Assembly: GCA_916613615.1 (NCBI GenBank)
Contig: OU744726.1
Coordinates: 62,450,987-62,514,986 of the forward strand
Reading direction: 5' to 3'
DNA: 64,000 bases
DNA from: Steromphala cineraria
Taxonomy: Eukaryota > Mollusca > Gastropoda > Trochida > Trochidae
A model generated the notes under the pieces. That model saw only the letters and a list, made by a program, of their open reading frames with translations, was not told the origin of the DNA and made no database searches. Both the position numbers and the translations under genes were made by a program. Each line of letters begins with the position of its first letter. Within the stretch, counting starts at the first letter, position 1. Shown piece after piece: positions 56,810-64,000 of the stretch.

Positions 56810-57678
56810 TCAGGCTGACGTAGTTAAGCGCCTGGTGACATCAGCTGGGACACGCCTCCATTCCTCGGTGAGAGCCTGAGCCATCTGTTGGCAGTTGATT
56901 GGCGGGTTCTGTCAATGTGGTCCCATATGTTATTGACGTCGAGGAAGTTATCAACTACTCTGGCAACATGTGGTGGGTTATTATCTGGTTGGAATAGCAC
57001 TCTCTGTGGTTGTCGCTGCAGAAATGGAAGGACTGCTGGTTTCAGTACCTGGTCGATATAACGTTGGGCTGTCAGATTACCGTTCACACCAACAAGTTCT
57101 GTCTTTTGGTCACCACAAATGCCACCCAAGACCATCACACTACCACAACCATAGGGTTCTGACTCCTGAACACAACAGTTTGCTGTTCTTTCGCCTTCTG
57201 TAAACCCTCACTCTTCCATCAGATCTTGATATTGCGAATCGGCTTTCGTCCGAAAAAAGCACCGACGCCAGTCACGTAACTACCAACGTCGTAATTGTGT
57301 GACCCAACGAAGTCTCAGCTGCAGATGTCTGTTGTTAAGCACCATTCCCCGGAATGGTCGGAATGCTCTGATACCAAAGAAACGGAGTCTCCTTCGACTG
57401 ACGTGCCAACCTAATGCTGTTAATGCTAATGACGTCACCATCAGAAAGCGGTTTCTCAGGTGCAATACCCTCAAATACCGGTCTTCCTGATCTGTTGTTA
57501 CCTGGGGTCTGCTAGTAAGTGGTCTATCTTAAGTCTGTCCTGTCTGTTGAAAGCGGGTGTGAAGATTGCTGACGGTTACTACAGAGCAGCCGAACGTTCT
57601 AGAAACTTGGCCAGTTGTAGCTCAGAATTGCAGCTTTCCAATTGCCCTCTCGCGTTCTGCTGTTGTTAACCCTGGCAT
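56810..57678 (-). pseudogene. Tc1/mariner transposase relic 2
   Basis: Starting from the ATG at 57678, the minus strand encodes a Tc1-type N-terminal HTH region (LTTAEREGAIGKLQF, stop, TTGQVSRTFGCSVVTVSNL). Then comes VTTDQEDRYLRVLHLRNRF and the GIRAFRPFRGMVLNNRH block. In another frame follow the MVLGGICGD…LTAQRYIDQVLKPAV and VLFQPDNNPPHVARVV blocks carrying the second catalytic Asp. The stretch that should carry 'SPDLNPIEH' and the third acidic residue is deleted, leaving WDHIDR. A frameshift leads to QMAQALTEEWRRVPADVTRR and the stop at 56810. It is dead through stops, frameshifts and loss of the active site. Confidence 0.85.
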
Positions 57679-58250
57679 TCTTTTGTATGTTTTTGTTTCT
57701 TCAAGTGTCTCCCAAATGTCTGTCTTGGGCTTTATACCCTTTTTGCACGTGCATCCCAGCAAAGTTTTGTCGTAAGCGCACATCAAGTATGATTCCCGGT
57801 TCTTAAAAATACTATTTTAGTGGAAATATGCCAATGATGTGACATTTTTCTTAAATTGGTGACACTTTTCTAAGGGAAAGTTTCTAAAATCCATAACTTA
57901 ATACTGATACGATCAGTAATTTTCGAGATATTGATATGTTCCCTAAGGGAACATTGGGACAGCAATCGTTAAACGTCAGTAAATTAAAAAATAATAATTA
58001 GTATGAGATTTATTTACTCAAAATGGTATTTTAGGTCAACATGGCATTTAAGGATTCAAAGTACACACACAAGTCCCAATGGGGATTTGCAATGATAGGC
58101 GGTATCCACTTGCACACATTATTTTATATGCGAGAAAGACAGAAAATATTCAGTTCCTTACATTTTGTCAAGCAAAGTATTTAGTGTAGTCTAGGAGTTA
58201 AGATATAGCTTTATTATATACTCATGTAATCTTAGGATAGTAATACAAGG

Positions 58251-58307
58251 GTGCAATACGGAATAAGTCTTCAAATTCCGTATTGCACGGTAAATTCCGT
58301 ATTGCAC
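58251..58307. repeat. Short hairpin plus third direct copy
   Basis: GTGCAATACGGAAT (58251-58264) pairs with ATTCCGTATTGCAC (58275-58288), and a further ATTCCGTATTGCAC follows at about 58294-58307. It sits at the left of the 837-bp segment. Confidence 0.8.
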
Positions 58308-58881
58308 GATTGCCGGTTCTACTTTTTTCAAGCTTCGGCAATTCTCGTAACTTTCCGTACGTAACAATAATTTTCCTTATTAGAACATCGGATTTGACGT
58401 ATCTCAATGCATTGGTAACAAACTTACTTTTTAATATGATATTGAAGAATAGTGAGAAACTAGTGTTATCGTTAGTAAAGAAACTGCAAAACAAAACTCC
58501 GAGAACATCACCAGCGACACTACGCCCTTATGACGTCATAGTCTTCAACGATTATGAAGTCATTTCCATGGTGACGTCGTTTGAAAGGATCCCGTCGCTT
58601 GGAATCCTGAACGTTTATCACATTCAGAACTTCATAAATAATTACTAAGGATAAACTTTTATCACTGTATTTTGTTTTCACACTTGAGAAAATTGCCTTC
58701 TACGTTTAACTACGCAAAATAAAGAGAAAATAAAAAGATAGTTGAGGTATCAAATCATCAGTCGAGCGTGTTATGGGTGTCGCCTTGTTCGCATTATGTA
58801 TCAATGCGCAGTGCGACGTCTCGGATTATTTAAGCAATTCATAATTACTTTTACAAAGGTTTAAAAGAGAGTATATAATAA

Positions 58882-59044
58882 ATACAGAACGTCATACGTG
58901 TGCATTTGGGTCGTTTGTATTGAACTCGAAGATGTCATGGACGCGGAGAAACAACTCGTTCTTCGAACTCGTTGTTCCCCCGCGTCCATGACATCTTCGA
59001 GTTCAATACAAACGACCCAAATGCACACGTATGACGTTCTGTAT
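58882..59044. repeat. Long palindrome, 65-bp perfect arms
   Basis: 58882-58946 and 58980-59044 are exact inverted complements (ATACAGAACGTCATACG…TCATGGACGCGG; CCGCGTCCATGA…CGTATGACGTTCTGTAT). The 33-bp centre also partly pairs (ACAAC with GTTGT). Perfect arms imply recent origin or active homogenisation. Confidence 0.9.
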
Positions 59045-59901
59045 ATATATTTGTTTGGGTAAGATATATTGATAATGACATCAACCATGTCTTAGATACT
59101 GTGTTACATGTTCGAGGGAGGGATTTGTGCATCCGATCCTGATTATCTTTAATAAATATGTGAATCCATTTGCCGAACATGCAGATAAATATTATAATTA
59201 ATAAAGTGTTAGTTTACTTAAACTGTAAATAGAAGCACTTAAACCGAATGACCAGGAAGTTTTCAACCTTTTCGCTCCACACATGGGACCTTGACTATTC
59301 CTGACACTTTTGGCATACATTAAGTGTCAAAAAGGTTTTTTCAGAGAAAAGAATCTTGAACATTTTAAACAAAGACATAATCACATGCTTTGCATATGAA
59401 GCTGTAAAAACTCATTGAATTATTTCTTGCAGTGCTTGAAAGAGATATTTGTGTCCGTCACATCTCGTCATATGCATTTTTTGGAGATTTCCCCTAGAAG
59501 AATTCTTTCGTCAATTCAAACTTCCCCATCTAGATCAAAGCCACTGTTTGTTTTAGGAACATCCTCCAAAGCACTGCCCTGATCCAGTCAAACACCAGTA
59601 TTTAGAGGGAGGTTGATCACATCTCTTACAGATCTGTCTTCTTCATCAACATTAACACTTTGCTTTATAATTGTTAAAAAACTAAATGTGAAGCTATTCT
59701 CAGTGGCAAATCGATGCGTTTTACAGTTTGATTCACATTCTTGTTCAGGAAAATGACTATGGGGTTACATTTGCGTTCAGTGTATACAGCATTGACTTCA
59801 ATGTAATAAACGCTTTTCGTTTGAAAGGTTTACTATATAAGCTATTTATAGCCATAATGTAACAAAATGTAACAGTTTTGAAAGGTAAATATATGCCTTT
59901 A

Positions 59902-60171
59902 CTAAAAACGATTAAAAGAAGATTTATGCTGATTATGAGACGATTTATGCCGTAATTAAGAAAACCAGTTAGTTGGAGTGAATAAATTAATGTTTAATCA
60001 GATCATAGGCTAACCAATTTTAACTGAAATTTTCAAATTATGAAGCAATTACTTCAATAATTGATAAATCATGCTATAACTAGTGTATTGAACATAAAAT
60101 CAGAAGAACTCTAGCATTTCGAATTAAGCAACTTTAAGAAGACACTCACATTGTCAGCCCAAACGTTTAAT
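59902..60171. other. Spacer between the segmental duplicates
   Basis: AT-rich, 270 bp, no feature recognised. Confidence 0.45.
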
Positions 60172-60754
60172 GTTCTGTCTTTTGGTCACCACAAATGCCA
60201 CCCAAGACCATCACACTACCACAACCATAGGGTTCTGACTCCTGAACACAACAGTTTGCTGTTCTTTCGCCTTCTGTAAACCCTCACTCTTCCATCAGAT
60301 CTTGATATTACGAATCGGCTTTCATCCGAAAAAAGCACCGACGCCAGTCACGTAACTACCAACGTCGTAATTGTGTGACCCAACGAAGTCTCAGCTGCAG
60401 ATGTCTGTTGTTAAGCACCATTCCCCGGAATGGTCGGAATGCTCTGATACCAAAGAAACGGAGTCTCCTTTGACTGACGTGCCAACCTAATGCTGTTAAT
60501 GCTAATGACGTCACCATCAGAAAGCGGTTTCTCAGGTGCAATACCCTCAAATACCGGTCTTCCTGATCTGTTGTTACCTGGGGTCTGCCAGTACCTGGTC
60601 TATCTTAAGTCTGTCCTGTCTGTTGAAAGCGGGTGTGAAGATTGCTGACGGTTACTACAGAGCAGCCGAACGTTCTAGAAACTTGGCCAGTTGTAGCTCA
60701 GAATTGCAGCTTTCCAATTGCCCTCTCGCGTTCTGCTGTTGTTAACCTTGGCAT
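60172..60754 (-). pseudogene. Tc1/mariner transposase relic 2, duplicate fragment
   Basis: Copy of the N-terminal two-thirds of the relic at 56810-57678, from the ATG at 60754 to where the segmental duplication breaks off at 60172. It has the same internal stops plus a few substitutions, so the gene was already dead before duplication. Confidence 0.85.
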
Positions 60755-62140
60755 TCTTTTGTATGTTTTTGTTTCTTCAAGTGTCTCCCAAATGTCTGTC
60801 TTGGGCTTTATACCCTTTTTGCACGTGCATCCCAGCAAAGTTTTGTCGTTAGCGCACATCAAATATGATTCCCGGTTCTTAAAAATACTATTTTAGTGGA
60901 AATATGCCAATGATGTGACATTTTTCTTAAATTGGTGACACTTTTCTAAGGGAAAGTTTCTAAAATCCATAACTTAATACTGATACGATCAGTAATTTTC
61001 GAGATATTGATATATTCCCTAAGGGAACATTGGGACAGTAATCGTTAAACGTCAGTTAATTAAAAAAAAATAATTAGTATGAGATTTATTTACTCAAAAT
61101 GGTATATTAGGTCAACATGGCATTTAAGGATTCAAAGTACACACACAAGTCCCAATGGGGATTTGCAATGATAGGCGGTATCCACTTGCACACATTATTT
61201 TATATGCGAGAAAGACAGAAAATATTCAGTTCCTTACATTTTGTCAAGCAAAGTATTTAGTGTAGTCTAGGAGTTAAGATATAGCTATATTTGTTTGGGT
61301 AAGATATATTGATAATGACATCAACCATGTCTTAGATACTGTGTTACATGTTCGAGGGAGGGATTTGTGCATCCGATCCTGATTATCTTTAATAAATATG
61401 TTAATCCATTTGCCGAACATGCAGATAAATATTATAATTAATAGTGTGTTAGTTTACTTAAACTGTAAATAGAAGCACTTATACCGAATGACCAGGAAGT
61501 TTTCAACCTTTTCGCTCCCCACATTGGACCTTGACTATTCCTGACACTTTTGGCATACATTAAGTGTCAAAAAGGTTTTTTCAGAGAAAAGAATCTTGAA
61601 CATTTTAAACAAAGACATAATCACATGCTTTGCATATGAAGCTGTAAAAACTCATTGAATTATTTCTTGCAGTGCTTGTAAGAGATATTTGTGTCCGTCA
61701 CATCTCGTCATATGCATTTTTTGGAGATTTCCCCATGAAGAATTCTTTCGTCAATTCAAACTTCCCCATCTAGATCAAAGCCACTGTTTGTTTTAGGAAC
61801 ATCCTCCAAAGCACTGCCCTGATCCAGTCAAACACCAGCATTTAGAGGGAGGTTGATCACATCTCTTACAGACCTGTCTTCTTCAGCAACATTAACACTT
61901 TGCTTTATAATTGTTAAAAAACTAAATGTGAAGCTATTCTCAGTGGCAAATCGATGCGTTTTACAGTTTGATTCACATTCTTGTTCAGGAAAATGACTAT
62001 GGGGTTACATTGTGTATAGTGTATACAGCATTGACTTCAATGTAATAAACGCTTTTCGTTTGAAAGGTTTACTATATAAGATATTTATAGCCATAATGTA
62101 ACAAAATGTAACAGTTTTGAGAGGTAAATATATGCCTTTA
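60172..62140 (+). repeat. Segmental duplication, copy B (1969 bp)
   Basis: Second copy of 57096-59901 at an offset of 3076 bp. It lacks the 837-bp segment: AGATATAGCT is joined directly to ATATTTGTTTGGG at about 61286/61287. Confidence 0.9.
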
Positions 62141-63540
62141 AAAGGCCATATATGTCATCAGTATCGATTACCTGTTTATCAGAGCTCACAATTGAGGTGA
62201 AAGTTTAGTCAGATTCAGATTTGCCGTTTTCGTCTAACGTCTGTTTTAGTTGTATTTCACCCTTGCATTCCATTATGAATTATCTAAACATACATACAAC
62301 ACGTTTACCTTTCTGGAAGTTGTCTGTAGCTGTCAAATATAGCTGACAATAAGATAATATAATCAAACAGTATTTGTAAAAATGAATACATTGCATATAC
62401 GATATACACCTCAACGAATCAACTTCAATTTTAGCTCATTAATATATAAGTTATGAACATGACAGGGAATGACCTTATGGTATTTTATCATTATATTTGA
62501 AATCCTGCGAGGTGAACAAGAATGCTCAATGAATCCAATTGATTTTCATTTATGATGTTACCGTTTTTTAGAGAATTCTTTAAATTCTACAGCAATGTTC
62601 CTTGCCTCCAAACAAAAGCTTTGTCGTTTACCGTAAGCACCTTTTGAGACCGTCACAGTTTTTTGGGAAAAGTTTAGTCAGATCATTTTTTATCTGCTAT
62701 TTTCAATAAATTAGCACATGGGGAGGTTTTATTTGAAAATATTAGTAAAAACCACTGTTGTACCTAGTGATCATCCATTTGATTTATCATAACATTCCAA
62801 ATGCAACGCGTTAGGGTTGAATGAATAGATGGTGCTAAATCTGATTGTGTTTGTGTAAGTTTCACCAAGCTCCCTAGATATGTGGTTTCTCCCCCCTGAA
62901 CTCTGACGTTCATTGTCCACTTTCATTCTCATTAAGAAGCAAGTCAACGGCTGATACTCTTACACAGCATAACCATCCGAACCATGATAACAGTAACAAC
63001 ACGGAAAAACCTAAACGTTATATTTCTGATAAAAAGACAACTTTTCGCCAAAATAATAATATTAATGAGGTTAAAAACCTACAAATCTTGCCCGTACACC
63101 GGTATCCTACCAAGGAGATTTATCGATTATCAAGATACATGGTGCTTAATCTGATTGTGTTTGTGTAGGTTTCACCAAGCTCCCTAGATATGTGGATATC
63201 ATTATCATTTATAATATCAGCTAGAATAACAAAATCCTGTTAAAAATATACAGCTCGAAGGGGTATTTATACACACGGTTTGATGTAGTATTTTAACTCA
63301 ACCTTAACATTATGAAACAATTGTGTTTCCTTCAATTATGAATATTAAAACAAAAGTAATGTATTATTGTAAACATTTAACAAGATGAACTTATCAGACA
63401 TATAAAAAGAATTCATATAAATAAATCAGCAGAGAAAATGTTAACATTATCATATTAAGCTGTAAGGTACAGAATAATAATGAGGAGTGTATGTGAAATC
63501 GCGAACACATTGCATGTTTTTGAATTGAATCGAATTGAAG
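62141..63540 (-). repeat. Cassette-type upstream block, copy 7
   Basis: Aligns with 52600-53640 in order, e.g. GGCCATATATGTCATCAGTA against AGGCCATCGGTATCGAT. Inside it, ATGGTGCTAAATCTGATTG…CTCCCTAGATATGTGG (62831-62884) is repeated at 63140-63195, a local 309-bp duplication. Confidence 0.5.
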
Positions 63541-63800
63541 AAGAAGCAGAGAAATTACTTACATTCTCAGAACCAAACCGCGGGCCTCAGAAATACAAAG
63601 AGAAGTGAATGTGAAATGGCTTGTGTCAAACTTTATGTTTGTATGAACACACCATCTACATAGTGACGACCTTTAACTCTTACAATATCAGGCAAGCCAA
63701 ATTTCAACGTTGTTCGGTTCTAAATGTCCCTTTATCTTTACTGATAAGAACCAGTTTATTGGCTTGTATTAATCACAGGCTTTAAGTCTCATATCGACAT
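63541..63800 (-). promoter_or_regulatory. Promoter/first-exon cassette, copy 8, intact donor
   Basis: Donor GAGAAT|GTAAGTAATTTC at 63563/63562 (minus), with exon-like sequence ending GGTTCTGAGAAT. Upstream lie GTGTTCATACAAACATAAAG and the conserved GAGTTAAAGGTCGTC (63665-63679). Same strand as the TRIM genes; its own downstream gene could be TRIM-B or a lost copy. Confidence 0.45.
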
Positions 63801-64000
63801 CGCTACCTTTTCATCGATCACAGCTCACATTTAAGTTTAAATTCTAGGAAGATTCAGACACTATAACAAGTTTGTATCGTAATTTATTATTGTCTTGGAC
63901 TATGATCTATCTAAACATCTATACAACATGTTTGCCTATACTTACATGTACATATATCAAAATTCAACAGTAGTGTTAGAATCAATATGTCCATGTACCC
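63801..64000. other. Window end, nothing recognised
   Basis: AT-rich with no supported feature. Confidence 0.45.

Larger units (their letters stand above)
58211..59047. other. 837-bp indel segment unique to copy A
   Basis: Present only in copy A of the duplication. It starts shortly before the 58251 hairpin and ends at the right arm of the 58882-59044 palindrome. It contains a 121-codon plus-strand frame (58283-58648) with no recognisable domain. It could be an inserted non-autonomous element with palindromic ends, or sequence deleted from copy B. No clean target duplication is visible. Confidence 0.55.
57096..59901 (+). repeat. Segmental duplication, copy A (2806 bp)
   Basis: Matches 60172-62140 nearly base for base except for 58211-59047 (837 bp), which is absent from the other copy. 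The left edge falls inside the Tc1 relic, so the duplication is not a Tc1 transposition. The right edge is at TATATGCCTTTA. Confidence 0.9.

Noticed and set aside
58283..58648. 121-codon plus-strand frame in the 837-bp segment
   Set aside because: No recognisable domain and it begins within a hairpin repeat; kept only as part of the segment description.
1..64000. CRISPR arrays, bacterial operons, phage or plasmid features
   Set aside because: Introns, non-LTR elements, SINEs and TRIM genes show a metazoan nuclear genome; tandem repeats here lack spacer structure.

Overview
The window is nuclear DNA of an invertebrate animal, most likely a bivalve mollusc. It is AT-rich and gene-poor. It is packed with decayed transposons (Tc1/mariner, non-LTR, probable Penelope-like, SINEs, MITEs), the short repeat families common in bivalve genomes, and two members of an expanded TRIM (RING/B-box/coiled-coil/propeller) gene family. 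The clade call is inferred from gene family and repeat style. No species is assigned.

The only two convincing intact protein genes are TRIM paralogues, both on the minus strand and about 22 kb apart. TRIM-A (23300-25679) codes for about 687 aa and TRIM-B (45459-47642) for about 635 aa. Both have the same design: an exon carrying the ATG and RING, a short phase-1 intron, then one long exon with two B-boxes, a coiled coil and an NHL-like C-terminal propeller. In both, a good 3' splice site ends directly at the ATG, so each must have at least one 5' non-coding exon further right. They are probably E3 ubiquitin ligases, and such expansions in bivalves are generally discussed in an innate-immunity context.

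Layout: 1-23 kb is intergenic and repeat-rich (TTAA-flanked MITEs, hairpin elements full of TGACGTCA sites, a Tc1 relic, a SINE, a TIR element with an 8-bp target duplication, a 63-bp-arm inverted repeat). 23.3-25.7 kb is TRIM-A. 26-28 kb holds tandem repeats. 28.9-42 kb is built from repeated duplications of a block carrying a conserved promoter-like stretch and a candidate 5' splice donor on the minus strand. 42-44.5 kb holds two unrelated LINE fragments. 45.4-47.6 kb is TRIM-B. 47.87-51.15 kb is a 75-bp minisatellite of about 43 units, with a 1277-bp higher-order repeat, carrying about 25 GTCACGTG motifs. 52-64 kb holds more copies of the promoter/donor block, a Tc1 relic, a 2-2.8 kb segmental duplication and a 65-bp-arm palindrome.

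The most interesting architecture is regulatory. Five copies of a candidate 5' non-coding exon end share a donor, all on the TRIM strand and all upstream of a TRIM coding exon. An E-box-rich minisatellite lies between TRIM-B's ATG exon and its nearest candidate first exons. Whether these are alternative promoters needs RNA evidence.
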